Assembly: GCA_963854735.1 (NCBI GenBank)
Contig: OY978108.1
Location: forward strand, 186,001 to 250,000
Direction of reading: 5' to 3'
Source: Marvania coccoides
Taxonomy: Eukaryota > Chlorophyta > Trebouxiophyceae > Chlorellales > Chlorellaceae
Length of the DNA: 64,000 bases
The position numbers and the translations under genes are program-made. Numbering within the stretch: position 1 is the stretch's first letter; the number at the start of each line of letters is the position of its first letter. The notes beneath the pieces were generated by a model. The model saw nothing but the letters and a program-made list of their open reading frames with translations. It made no database searches and had not been told where the DNA came from. This document shows positions 1-10,345 of the stretch, in pieces.

Positions 1-106
1 ACAAGGTCGAATCCCTCCCTTCCACATGCAGCGCATTTGTGCCTCGCAGCCCTCCTTCTCTCCTCAAATTCTGCACGGTTGCGGGCGAACGATGATAATG
101 ACACCA

Positions 107-238
107 TACATACATACATACATTACAGGTTTAAAGTCCGCACAAAGAAGCAGCTAAGGCAACATAGCAGACTGGCACCGAAGTGCAAGCAGAAATAATA
201 ATAATAAATTGATGAATGAAAATGAGAATAAAGAAAGA
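107..238 (-). mobile_element. 5'-truncated LINE copy (3' end only)
   Basis: This stretch, read on the minus strand, matches the last ~130 bp of the LINE at 22424-22555 almost base for base, including the tetranucleotide tail of repeated ATGT that closes the element. Homology stops abruptly near position 238, where unrelated sequence begins, so this is a 5'-truncated insertion of the kind left by target-primed reverse transcription. The near-identity to the longer copy suggests recent movement. I found no clear target-site duplication. Confidence 0.85.
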
Positions 239-567
239 AAAACATGAGCGTGAAGCGATCGCCTAGGCTCACGGAATTGCCGGCGAAAATAGATCGCATG
301 GTTGCCAATTGTTCTTCTCCTAAACGTATATATTCAAGGATGGCAAACCTTTTAAAGAGCTTTGGCATCCATTTGCACAGCGGCTCGTAGGATTCAGCCT
401 TTTCCAGACTGTCGACTAGGACTTTGTACATGGGTCCAGGAAATTGACCTGTGGAAACCGTCCATTGAACCAGCGAAACAGAGCAAAACCCAGCGCGAAA
501 GGTTCGAGCGGCGACTCTGCCTCGGCAGGTGCCAGGTGCCTACTTGCGGCGTCCACGGCCATTCCCA
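239..567 (-). pseudogene. decayed or truncated gene fragment next to the LINE tail
   Basis: Two minus-strand reading frames here have coding-like codon use. The first follows a good splice acceptor (pyrimidine tract then TGCAG ending at 568) and runs from 567 to a TAG at 416-418. The second is open from about 440 to 239 and then runs into the LINE copy. Joining them needs a frameshift near 430 or an unseen intron. I do not recognise the product. The simplest reading is a gene end disrupted by the LINE insertion, but a chance ORF is possible. Confidence 0.3.
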
Positions 568-952
568 CTGCAGCAAAATTAAAATACAGGAAATTCCACC
601 GGCGTGGTTTTAATAGCTACCTCTGAATTGAATTACAGTACAGTCAAAACATCTTCTTGGACCATTTCCGATGCGCGCTATTTTGCCCGACATTCCAAGT
701 AAGAAATTGTCTACGGAGTTCCATAATTCATTCTCCGACGTATATTTATTTATAGGAGGAATGAAACTGGCCCTTAAATAATAAAGTATAAAATCTTCTC
801 AAACAATTTAAGTGAAAATATCCAAGAAAAGCATTGTAAACACCGGCAAGATGGGTTGATGTGCTCAGCTTCAATGCAGCAGCCAAAATATTCATTCAAC
901 GTATCTGGTATAATATAAAAAACAGGTATACGCTATTTTTCGTGCCCCCCCT

Positions 953-1594
953 TCAAGCAGCGCACTCCCTGTCTTGGATTTCGCGCCTCAGCTTCCTCGC
1001 AGCCGCCCCTTGGTGGGTCTCAAGGGTGACGTCAGACAGCGGCACAGCGCAGCACAGCGCCACAAAGCCCTCTTCAGTCAACTCTGCATTCAAGCAGCAC
1101 TGTTTGTGCTGGTCAACCCTGCCTGCATAGATTTTATTGCCAATCGCAGCTGGGATGAAAAAAGGGCTGGGCATAAAAAGAAGAAAACGAATGCAGAAAC
1201 TCGCCTTTAACGACTTTAGCGACGCATGAAGTGCAAGAGCCTTCCATGCAGCAGGCAGGGAGCTTGATGCCTGCGTACGCAGCGTAGTCGTAGATGCTGT
1301 GTGCTGCGCAAAATAATAACCAAGAGCATTGAATTCGAGTTTATCGAGGAGTTAAATGCCCATTTATTTTGGGATTAGAGGAATTGTTATAAATGGGCCC
1401 GTGTGCATCATCACGTACAGAAATAGCTCACCAGAGTCTGCTTTGAAGGAGGCAGTCTTCCCGCCAGGCATCCGCAGAGTGACGGTGTGGCTGGCGCAAA
1501 TCGTGGCACAGCGGGAAAAGTTCTGGTGTGCTTTCTGGGGCTTTGAATGGATGGAAACGTTGAACCCCCCGCGCAGAGACTGCAGCTGAATCAT
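953..1594 (-). CDS. plant-type [2Fe-2S] ferredoxin-like protein
   Basis: Three exons (1594-1432, 1303-1205, 1122-953) give a 143-residue protein. After about 40 residues that look like an organelle presequence, it has a ferredoxin beta-grasp start (VTLRMPGGK), then the iron-sulfur loop with Cys spacing C-x4-C-x2-C (CMEGSCTSC), the following KVVKG-VDQ segment, and the last ligand in GFVALCCAVP. These match the photosynthetic-type ferredoxin family in order and spacing. Such proteins carry electrons from photosystem I, or in non-green types serve anabolic reductases. Odd points: the ligand cysteines sit in doublets (ACC, QCC, LCC), and intron 2 has a GC donor (AAAG|GCGAGT). The start is the first ATG in frame with the mature domain. 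The exact subtype is uncertain. Confidence 0.85.
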
Positions 1595-2990
1595 TGTCGC
1601 TGCCGTTGCCAGCAGGTTGGCTATTGTTAAATCAACAGGGGTTGATGGACTGAAGGCGCACAAAAAAACATAAATTGATTGGTTATTATGTCCGCATAGG
1701 CTACAAGCGTAAAAACGTGCCCTTTCCGAAACTTACATTTTCGATGTAAAAAACTTGTTGTTGTTTTATTTGAATATCTTTGATTTGCCGCTTGCTTGCA
1801 GGTTTAATTTGAGGCGTTCTTTTGTAATTGAACTATACGCATTTGGAGTTGCAACATGAAACTGTAGTATTACGCTAGGTGACGTGTCTTCATGCGCCTT
1901 GCACCATTGTGGACGCGCCCTCCAGCTCGTTGTTAAGAGGCAGTTGGAGTTGCAAATCCTTATCTTCCACGCCACAGTCTCTCCTCCAACAATGCCTCTC
2001 CCAACTCGGCACTGCCGGCTCAATACTCTGCTGTGGTTGCTTGAAAATTGCATTTTATTGAAAATTGCATTTTATCGGAGGCCAGCCGAGGGAACGGCGC
2101 TGGCTAGTACTAGCACATTTAACTACTAGCATATACACACTACAAATTCTTCAGATATAGCATATATGCCATGGGGGGAAACATTACGAATGACCGGAGC
2201 TGTGACTCGCCGCTCGCTACCCTGCACGCATGGAGGCCTTTATACTTCTTCATGTTAATGCAATTCAAATCAGCATCGAGGTTGCTTTCCCCCGCATCGC
2301 ATAGCTCACCCGAGGCCCATCAACGGTTGAATAAATCTCCAAAATTCTTTTCCCGATGCTGCATGCGCGTGTCTCTTGTGTTTAACGCATCTTACAAAGT
2401 CCCCAAAAGTCCAGCATTGCACGTGTATTTGTGACCGACACATCGCTCTTTGGGCAGGCTACACGCGGCCCTGACACCAAAGAGGGCAGAAGCAAGGGCG
2501 CCAAAGCGCGCCGAGAAAGATAGGAAGAAAGGAAGTACAGGTAAAAAGCAAGCAGCTTCAAAGGGGCGCAAGGAAAGCAAGCCGATGAAAAAAAAAGAAA
2601 AAAAGGAGAAAGAGGCATCACTCACTCCCTGATAACACGAATGAAGGAGACAAACACGATCATAGGGGGGAAAATCAATCAGCATCAGCTCCTTTTTCTT
2701 CAATCATACTTTAAAATGCACGCGCACAGCCATGCAAAGAAACATCGATCATTAGCCTCCGACTGTCAATTCCTCCCGTCTAGTCTTGGCGGGCAAAAAA
2801 CACCCAAGCAGAAAAAGGTTGGATTTTTTTTATTTTTTTAAATTTATTATATACTGTTTTTTTAGTACGTACTCACACCCACGCCTCCCCAGCCACACAA
2901 AGAAACCTCGCTGCCCCCTCACAGCAGAGGCCCTGGGGCGGGGTTGGCGCCAGCCAGCCCTCTTCATCCATAGAAACAGAGGGAAGCGGC
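1595..2990. other. gene-poor spacer upstream of ferredoxin and downstream of PABP
   Basis: I see no supported gene. The stretch holds a short tandem duplication at about 2042-2077 and a lysine-rich open frame on the plus strand ending near 2632, which has no recognisable domain. The right part (2830-2990) is the 3' region of the poly(A)-binding protein gene. Confidence 0.5.
2042..2077. repeat. 18-bp tandem duplication
   Basis: The unit TGAAAATTGCATTTTAT occurs twice in direct succession in AT-rich non-coding sequence. It is probably a local slippage product with no functional sign. Confidence 0.7.
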
Positions 2991-5034
2991 TTAGGCGGAG
3001 CTCTTCTCGCGGATGACAGCGCCATCGGGCACGGCATTGTGCGCTTTGAGCACCTCCACCGCCTCGTCCACCTTGGCCTCCATGGAGTCGGGCGACTCCA
3101 GCAGCAGCAGCAGCTCAGAGTTGTCCATCTCCAGCAGCATGCCCGTGATCTTGCCAGCCAGGTCCGGCTGGAACGCAGCCACCTGGGGGAACAGCGCCTC
3201 GCCCAGCAGCTGCTTCTGCTGATCAGACGTCGCCGCAGCCAGGATGGCCGCCGTCAGGCTGCCGTCGCCAGCGGGCGCGGGCGCACCGCCAGCGGGGGCA
3301 CCGCCAGGCCCACCCGCCGCGTCGCGAGGGCCGCGGCCGCCAGGGCCGCCAGGCCCGCGACCGCCGGGGCCTCCCCGGCCGCCCACAGGGCCAACGGGGG
3401 CGCCGCCGCGTCCGCCGTACACCTCACCGCGGCCGCGTCCTCCGCGGCCACCCCGACCGCCCATTCCACGCCCGCCAGGGCCTCCTCCAGGCATAATCAT
3501 GCCTCCGGGGCCCATAACCATTCCGCGAGGGCCGCCGCGGCCAGGCATGCCGCGGCCGGGGCCCATCATGTAGGGGTTCATCATGGGGGCGCCGGGGCCC
3601 ATGGGCCCGCGCGGCGCGCCGGGGTAGAACATCGGAGGAGCGCCGCCAGGGCCAAACATTCCCGGGCCGCCCATGGGGCCGCGGGGGCCGGGGCCCATCT
3701 GCATGCGCTGCGCGTACTGCTGCTCCAGCTGCGCGCGGCGCACATCCCGCCGCTGTGCCAGCGCCACGTAGATGGGCTTGCCCTTGATCATGCGGCCGTT
3801 CACCTCCGTCACCGCCCGAGTCGCCTCCTCGGGGGTGCTGTAGCACACGAACCCGAAGCCGCGGGACTTGCCAGCGGGGTCGCGCATGACCTTGGCGCTG
3901 GTGATGGTGCCCCACTGCGAGAACTCCGCGCGCAGGGCCTCGTCGTCCACCTCGTCCTGCAGGTTCTTCACGTACAGGTTGAGGCCGGCGTACTTCTGCA
4001 CGCGCTCCTGCCGCAGCTCGTCGAACTTCTGCCGCAGCATGGCCTCGCGCTCTGCCTTCTTCTGCGCGCGCCCAGCGAACATCTCCTTGCCGTTGACGTC
4101 CTTGTTGTTGAGCGTGTCCACGGCGGCCGCCGCCTGCTCGGGAGACTCCATGTTGACGAAGCCGAAGCCCTTGGAGGCGCCCGTCTCGTCGCGCATCACC
4201 ACCACGCTCACCACCTCGCCAAACTCGCCAAACATCTTCGTCAGAGTGGGCTCGTCCAGGGAGTCGTCCAGGTTCTTAACGAAAACGTTGGTAAACTTGG
4301 TCTCCGAGTCGGAGGAGCGCTCCGCGCGGCGCAGGAAGGGCCCCACGTAGACCTTCTTCCCCTCCACGTTCATGCCGTTCACCTTCTCGATAGCCAGCTT
4401 GGCGCTCTCCTCCTTCTCGTAGTGCACAAAGCCGTAGCCCTTGGACTCGCCAGAGGGGTCCAGCGCCACCTTGCACGACAAGATATTGCCGAAGGCGGAG
4501 AAGGTGTCGTGCAGGGCCTTGTTGTCGATGGTGGCATCGAGGTTTTTGATGAAGATGTTGCCCACGCCGGATTTGCGGTAAGAGGGGTCGCGGTGAGACC
4601 ACATGATGCGCATGGGGCGGCCAGCCAGCGGGGTGTAGTTGAGCTGCTCCAGGGCGCGGTCAGCTGCGGTGGGGTCCAGCGCGGAGTTGAAGTTGACGTA
4701 GGCATAGCCCAGGGAGCGGCGGGTCACGGCGTCGCGGCACACGCGGATGGAGGCCACGGGGCCGATCTGCAGAGGGTGGTTTGGGAGAGGGGTGAGATTT
4801 GGGAATTATTTGGAGGGAAAAGGGAGAAAAATGAGGGGGGAGCAGTGAGATGTGGAGATGATTCGATCGCAGGGGGCGCACCTGGGAGAACACCTCGAAG
4901 AGCTGGGCCTCGGTGGCATCGCGGTCCAGGTCGCCGACGTACAGGGAGGAGTTGGCGAGGGTCGCGCCGGCCGCAGCCGCGGCAGGGGCCTCGGTTCCAG
5001 CCGCAGGGGCTGGAGCAGCGGTCGTGGACGCCAT
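2991..5034 (-). CDS. PABP: polyadenylate-binding protein (cytoplasmic PABP)
   Basis: Two exons (5034-4882, 4766-2991) encode about 642 residues. The order is an Ala/Pro-rich N-terminus, four RRMs (RNP motifs such as SLYVGDLD, GYAYVNF, NIFIKNLD, GYGFVHY, NVFVKNLD, GFGFVNM, LYVKNL, GFGFVCY), a long Gly/Pro/Met-rich linker with RGG-like repeats, and a C-terminal MLLE/PABC domain (KITGMLLEMDNSELL). This is the full architecture of cytoplasmic PABP, which coats poly(A) tails and contacts eIF4G and PAM2-motif partners through the MLLE domain. The intron lies inside RRM1 after FSQ. The linker is much richer in Gly and Arg than the usual Pro/Gln-rich one. The start is the only ATG ahead of RRM1. The gene is divergent from the LplA-like gene. 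Confidence 0.97.
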
Positions 5035-5393
5035 AATTGGGGAGGGAGGGGGGGGTTGAGCTTGGTCTGCGGGGAACAAACGCAAGCTACTTTTTTTTGC
5101 GAAGTTAGGACGAGCTAAAGAGCCGAGTCCAGACTTCTAATTTTTTATTTTTTTTAGATTTTGTCAGCCTCCCGAAGGATGTGGCCTAATTTTTTAGTTT
5201 TATTGATGTGCAGATGCACGAGAATTTGGGGAAGATTTGAAGAGGACGAGGCAGGCGTGGAGCTGCGATTTTCATCGGCGGCGAGAGCTCGGCAAAACCT
5301 TTCCACCGCTGGTTGACGACTCTCGCACCTTCGCGAGCGGTGTGCAGGGCACCCAACAGCTGGATTTATCGCTGGCGTAACCGTGGCCCACAC
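5035..5393. promoter_or_regulatory. divergent intergenic promoter region (PABP / LplA-like)
   Basis: These 359 bp separate two start codons pointing away from each other, so both promoters must lie here. A pyrimidine-rich run followed by CCGCAG upstream of the PABP ATG (minus strand, near 5070) could be the acceptor of a 5'-UTR intron. No clear TATA box is seen. Confidence 0.5.
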
Positions 5394-6408
5394 ATGGCTG
5401 CGAAGCTGCACTCCCCACAAAGTGTTCGCCTCTTGAGATTATCCAATTTCCCGCTGTTGAAACAGCTCTGGCTGGAGGAAGCGCTGTTCCGCGCCCATCC
5501 CGGCAATTGGTTTGTCATCAACGATGGAGTTCCCGAGCCCACCATCGTCTTGGGCATCTCTGGGTGAGCTTTTGTTTTTCAAATCACTTCGCCAGTCGCG
5601 CTGCACCCGTTCCCTCACCAACTGACCCCTTAACGCCCCGGTTGCCATCCTGCAGCAAGCCGCAAGAGTTGGTAAACTTGCGAGAAGCGCACGCACTGGG
5701 GGTGCCTCTCTTACGGCGTTTCACCGGCGGAGGAACAGTGATAGTCGATACCGACTCGATTATGACCAGCATCATCATGGACGGAGCCACCGCGGTGCCT
5801 GACGTGCCTTGCTACCCCCGCCCCATCATGTCCTGGACGGAGGGCGTTTTTGGATCCGTTTTAGGCGCCCACGGCCCGTTTTCATTGAGAGAAAACGGCA
5901 AGCAACCTATGTTCATCATTTATCAATTTTAATGTTGTTTTTACATGTTTTTAACCGCAATTAAACTGCATACATCTGTGCACCTCGTATTTTATGCATT
6001 TTATTAACCATTTCTGTCTTTTCTCTCTCTGCAGACTATGCATTGGGGCACAGAAAATTTGGCGGCAACGCTCAGGCCATATCTCGCCAACGCTGGCTCC
6101 ACCACACCTCCTTTCTGTGGGACTACCTCCCCGAGCGCATGGAGTTACTCAAGCACCCCTCCCGCGTGCCAGAGTACCGCGCCGACAGAGACCATTCGAG
6201 TTTTTTGACGCCGCTGCGCAGCGTGGAAGGATTAAAGAGAGAGGCGCTGGTGGACGGGCTGGCGTGGAGCCTGGAGTCTGCAGGGTTCCAGGTGGTAGAA
6301 GGTAGGTTGGAGGAGGCGGAAGAGGCTCTGGAGCGCAATACTCTGCTGGGGTCGAAGCTTCTTCAACCGGAAGACTATTTGCCGTTGTTAGAGAGCTCTC
6401 CCTCTTAA
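5394..6408 (+). CDS. lipoate-protein ligase A-like protein (BPL/LPL catalytic fold)
   Basis: Three exons (5394-5563, 5656-5897, 6035-6408) give 261 residues. It carries the ligase signature RRFTGGGTVIVD, and the nucleotide/lysine motif HRKFGGNAQAI that is created only when exons 2 and 3 are joined. It also shows the conserved NDGVPEPTIVLGISGKP segment and HHTSFLWDY. These match the plant and algal family annotated as putative biotin/lipoate A/B protein ligase. Such enzymes attach lipoate to lysines of 2-oxoacid dehydrogenase or glycine cleavage proteins. No obvious transit peptide is present, so the compartment is unclear. Intron 2 has a GC donor (AACG|GCAAGC), fixed by the homologous N-D-Y join. 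The substrate is inferred from the family only. Confidence 0.88.
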
Positions 6409-6781
6409 ATGTAGCTCCATGCCCGCCTTTTCGCATGCCCCTCCCACCAGCGCATCGAAATCGTGTGCTGCTGCTGTGTCCTGAGCCTCAAAGTGGGTCG
6501 CAGAATAGAATATAATAGAATGGAAGTAAATATGAGCGTGACTTATTAGCTTTGAATGAACCCATATCACCGTGTATTTACTTTTCCTATCGCTTTCTTA
6601 TTTATTACGCACTTTTCAATGTAAAAATCGCTTATATATTATAAAACGATCACACAAAAATGACATGTTTTTATTCTCCAAAATAACAAGCTCAAAGCAC
6701 TCCAGTCTGTCGCTGTTGAGTCCCAAACACACAAACGCACACATACAACCTTAGTCAGCGAGATAGGAACAGTCACACTGT
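6409..6781. other. convergent 3' spacer
   Basis: This 373-bp AT-rich stretch lies between the stops of the LplA-like gene and the p23 gene. It holds both 3' ends. No other feature is seen. Confidence 0.6.
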
Positions 6782-7683
6782 TCACGAGCTGCCGGGCGCG
6801 TCCAGAGGCGGCATGTCGTCCTCCGAGTCTCCATCCTCGTCCTCCGCCCCCCCTGATCCCGCAGCAAGGTCGCCCAGAGAGCTGAGATCGAAGCCCTCCA
6901 TGCCGCCGCCACCTCCCATGGCCCCCATCCCTCCCATTTTGCTCATCATCTCAGCCATGCCGCCCATGCCGCCGGCGCCGCCACCGCCTCCCATCATGCC
7001 AGCCAGCCCCTCCATGCCCCCCATTCCTCCCATGCCACCGCCGCCCATGCCGCCTCCTCCCATGCCGCCCATGCCCTGGAACTGTTGCAGCATGGAGGGG
7101 TCGAATCCTCCAGGCATGCCGCCGTCGTCTCCCGCGCCCTCCTCCTCGTCATCCTCGTCCACCCACTTGTCCCAGTCGGCCTTGACGTACTGTGGCGCCT
7201 TGCCCTTGGCCTTGAGTAGGCGCGGCCAGTGGGGGGCGTCGTCCTCCTTCTTGGCAATCACCAGCGTGATGCTGCGCTCGGTCTTGACCTGCTTCACGTC
7301 GTCGGGGTCGATCTCGTCGAAGAACTCGAGGTCCAGCACGTACGAGTGCTCCTCAGGGCCTGCGGGGGCAGCGAAATGGTGAGTTAAAAGGTTCTAGATT
7401 GTTTGATCAGGTGACGGACAAGGAGTGGCTGACGTACCGGTGGCGTGGGATTGGGCGACGCCTCGGAAGGTCAACTTGCCCGCCTTGGCGGCTTCATCAT
7501 TCTGAATGTCGATTTGGGGGTCCTGCAGGAGCAAATGTTTTTGGAGATGTGAGAAGAAAAAAAGTGTGGTCCCCTAAAGCAAGCACCGTACTGTGATCTT
7601 ACCTTGCAATTCTGCAGATCGATGGTCACAAACAGCGTGTCCTTCCTTTGTGCCCACAGCACAGTGGGGTGCAGCGTGGTCAT
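6782..7683 (-). CDS. p23 / Sba1-type HSP90 co-chaperone
   Basis: Three exons (7683-7603, 7522-7438, 7359-6782) encode about 247 residues. The N-terminal ~110 residues form a CS/p23 domain: the start MTTLHPTVLWAQRKDTLFVTIDL, the segment KLTFRG, and the conserved tail motif HWPRLLKAKGKAPQYVKADWDKWVDEDDE. A long Gly-Met-Gly repeat region and an acidic C-terminus follow. p23 binds the closed ATP state of HSP90 and slows ATP turnover during client maturation in the cytosol and nucleus. The GGM-rich tail is typical of plant p23 and absent from animal p23, which explains the extra length. Both introns are GT-AG. The gene is divergent from the LYAR gene. Confidence 0.95.
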
Positions 7684-8033
7684 TTTACAATTCAAAGATC
7701 AGAGACGATAGCGAGGGTGAGGAGGTGCTGCTGCTCGTTCTAAATAATTCCAAATATAATTCCAAACAAGGCTCGCAGTGCGACGAAAAGTGGGACATGG
7801 GTCTTCTCCTTCGAGAAGAAAAAATTGACCACCATATGGATGCATCGCCGCCGCAATTGGACGGCGAGCTGCTTGCAAGCACCCGAATGTCCCAGTTTAT
7901 TATATAATTCAGGGGCTGCAAAACCGAACCGACCCATCTTCGCGTCACCCACCTCTCCTTTGACAGCAGGCCATCATTGCTATTATTTTCATTTATTTTT
8001 TTTTTTGATTTAAAGCGATCATTGCCTCTCGCC
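7684..8033. promoter_or_regulatory. divergent promoter region (p23 / LYAR)
   Basis: These 350 bp lie between opposed start codons and must contain both promoters. A T-rich run sits just before the LYAR ATG. No TATA box or other clear element is visible. Confidence 0.45.
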
Positions 8034-9020
8034 ATGCCCTGGTTCCAATGCTCCAACTGCGGGGATAGCATAAAGAAGGCAAGCCGTCGTCATTCAACTC
8101 TAACACTTCCTCTCCCGCCGCCGCCACCTGTACTTGTATATTTATTTTTTCTTATTTTCTTTTGGACATACACCCACAAAGATCCTAACCCTCCCCCACC
8201 TCCATTCCTTCCATTAAATTTGCAGCCCAAGGTCGTAATCCACAGCAATCAGTGCCGTGGCGCCACTTTCACGTGCATTGATTGCAGCCGCGTTTTCGAT
8301 CATCACACCGTGCATGCCCACACCCAGTGCGTCACAGAGCACGAAAAGTACGCTCAGGGGGCCACCAAGCCTGGCGGATTCGCCGCCAAGGGCTTTTTCG
8401 GAGAAGGCGGCACCGGGGGGCCCGCTGCCGCCTCTGCTGCCGCTGCCCAGGAGAGCGGGCCTGAGGGGCTGGAGTTTCTGAGCCGCTCCGCGCCATGGAA
8501 GTGCAGCGTGTGCAACGTGAACTGCACCAGCAGAGAGACGCTGATGGGGCACGCCGGGGGGGCCAAGCACAAGAGGAGGGCCAAAGCCGCGATTGCGGCG
8601 CGCAACGGCGGCGGGGGGGCGCCGAACGGCGGCGAGGCGGTGGCAGCCGCAGCAACGAATGGGGGTGCGGAGAAAGAGGAGGCGGGGAAGAAAGAAGAGA
8701 AGGTCAATGGAAAGGGCGAAGAGGAGGAGGACGCTGGCGCCGCTGCTGAGGTGAAGAAGGCGAAGAAAAAGAAAGTGATGAAGAAGAAGGAGAGTACGGA
8801 GGAAGAGAAGGGCGCCAAGAAGACGGGCAAGTGGAAGAGGCTGGCCACTGCTGAGCTGAAAAAAGCGGGCGGGACAATGAAGGCAAAAAAGCTGCTGGCG
8901 GCTGTGGTGAAGGCGTCTGGGAAGGGCACCAAGGCGGTGGGCAACGAGAAAATCCTAAAGAAGCTGCAGAAGAGCAAAATACTGGTTTTTTCTGAGGGGT
9001 CTGTGCGGTTGAAAGAATAA
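8034..9020 (+). CDS. LYAR-type nucleolar zinc-finger protein
   Basis: Two exons (8034-8078, 8226-9020) give 279 residues. The N-terminus (MPWFQCSNCGDSIKK joined to PKVVIHSNQC, then FTCIDCSRVF and HAHTQCVTEHEKY) is the paired C2HC zinc finger of LYAR. A U1/jaz-like C2H2 finger (WKCSVCNVNCTS...MGHAGGAKHKRR), a long Lys/Glu-rich charged region and a conserved C-terminal helical segment (KWKRLATAELKK...ILKKLQKSKI) follow. LYAR-family proteins act in nucleolar pre-rRNA processing. The extra C2H2 finger is present in plant homologues but not in the animal prototype. The intron donor is GC (AAGAAG|GCAAGC), because no GT in reach keeps the frame and the LYAR finger spacing requires this join. Confidence 0.92.
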   Translation: MPWFQCSNCGDSIKKASRRHSTLTLPLPPPPPVLVYLFFLIFFWTYTHKDPNPPPPPFLPLNLQPKVVIHSNQCRGATFTCIDCSRVFDHHTVHAHTQCVTEHEKYAQGATKPGGFAAKGFFGEGGTGGPAAASAAAAQESGPEGLEFLSRSAPWKCSVCNVNCTSRETLMGHAGGAKHKRRAKAAIAARNGGGGAPNGGEAVAAAATNGGAEKEEAGKKEEKVNGKGEEEEDAGAAAEVKKAKKKKVMKKKESTEEEKGAKKTGKWKRLATAELKKAGGTMKAKKLLAAVVKASGKGTKAVGNEKILKKLQKSKILVFSEGSVRLKE

Positions 9021-9242
9021 ATTTATAAAAGGAACAGCTGCAGCTGCGTTATTCATTTTTCTTGAGCGTTTACCAAAACGAGCTGTGAACAGACTCTTAC
9101 CCGTTACTCAAAACTACACGTCTGCAACGGCTGCCTCCCTTCCTTCAGTTTCTCCCACTCAAGAGGACCAGCAATTCTCATCTCTCCCTCTGCTCTCGAT
9201 AAAACACAAAATTACAAATTTATAGTAAATATTTCACAATTT

Positions 9243-9987
9243 TCATTCTTCGTCGTCATACTCGCTCTCTCCGTCGTCTTCCTCCCCTCCCACGTCCTCC
9301 GCCGTTGTCCACTTTGAGATCACCTCCTCCTCAACGTCTCCGAGCCCTTCTTTCTTGTTCAAATTAGCCTTGGCTGCGCGTCCGGCTGCCAGCTGCGCCC
9401 GCGGGTTGCCGTCCAATCGGAAAACAAGCCGCACGATCTTGTTCAGGAGCGACAACAGGGGCTGCCAGAGGTAGAAAAGAGAAATAAAACCGATGAAGAG
9501 AACCGCAGAGGCGATGGCCTTGAACGTGCTGGTCAGCCACTTGCGGAACTTGTCGCTGAAGTCGCCGAAATCGAAACCGCCGCTGCTGCCCCCGCCTCCT
9601 CCGCCCCCTCCGCCGCTGCCGCCACCGCCGCCGCCCTGCTTTTTCCTGCGCTCCTCATCCAGGGCGAACGGGTCCTTCTTCCCTGCGAATGCGTCTTGCA
9701 ATGCCTTGCGAGCAGCGTCCTGCATGCGGTAGAGCAGGGAGGAGATGAGAACAGGATTGAGTTGATGTCAGAATGAAATCAGTTGATTTCTGCGTTTCGA
9801 GGCAATCGCGCACCTCTTTTCCTGCGTCCTTCTTGAAGAATCCGCCCAAGCCACCCCCTGCCTCTGCGCGAATTCCCACAGGGCCACGAGGCCGGACGGA
9901 CATGACACCAGCCGGGCGAGAAAATAAGAGCGCTGGTCGATTCAGCAGGCCGCAACGATTGCCCGACGTGAAATGTGCTTGCTGCAT
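9243..9987 (-). CDS. Gly-rich predicted plastid membrane protein, unknown function
   Basis: Two exons (9987-9814, 9719-9243) encode 216 residues. The N-terminal ~45 residues are rich in Arg, Ser and Ala and low in acidic residues, ending in RAEAGGG, typical of an algal chloroplast transit peptide. A Gly-rich linker, the segment DFGDFSDKFRKWLTSTFKAI, one hydrophobic helix (ASAVLFIGFISLFYLWQPLL) and an acidic tail follow. The layout suggests a single-pass thylakoid or envelope protein. I do not recognise the family. It is divergent from DPH7. Confidence 0.8.
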
Positions 9988-10345
9988 CGCGATAGTGAGC
10001 TAAGACGAGGCCCAATGAATGTCGAATGAAACAGATGTAGCGCTTGTGGGAGGCGTCTGGGCTCCGAGCGATCAGACAATAACCAACGTGTATTGATCTT
10101 TATTTATTTATTTATTTAAAGCGCCCGCAATGGTCGGATACAGCCGTCGGATCACAGCATGCGGTGCAGCAATTTCGAGGCCTGTTTTCACAAACTTGAG
10201 GCGCTTTGAGGCATTGATTAATATTTAGTAACGTAAAAAATTGCTACCTTGGCACAGAAGCAGCGCGTGGCCCCTTCATAAACCATATTTTGTAAAATCC
10301 ATCGATGCTACAACTCTAAAGCTGCCAGATAAACGTCATCTCGCG
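9988..10345. promoter_or_regulatory. divergent promoter region (Gly-rich protein / DPH7)
   Basis: These 358 bp lie between opposed start codons. They include an (ATTT)n-like run near 10100. No clear core promoter element is seen. Confidence 0.4.

Noticed and set aside
2450..2632. Lysine-rich plus-strand ORF resembling a nuclear protein tail
   Set aside because: Low complexity, no start context, no neighbouring exons found; cannot be supported.
3039..5036. A 665-codon open frame on the plus strand across PABP
   Set aside because: It is antisense to a certain gene and its length follows from GC-rich PABP codons; the His/Leu/Arg-rich product has no domain.
8354..8977. Phe/Ser-rich ORF antisense to LYAR
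   Set aside because: Shadow of the Lys/Glu-rich coding strand.
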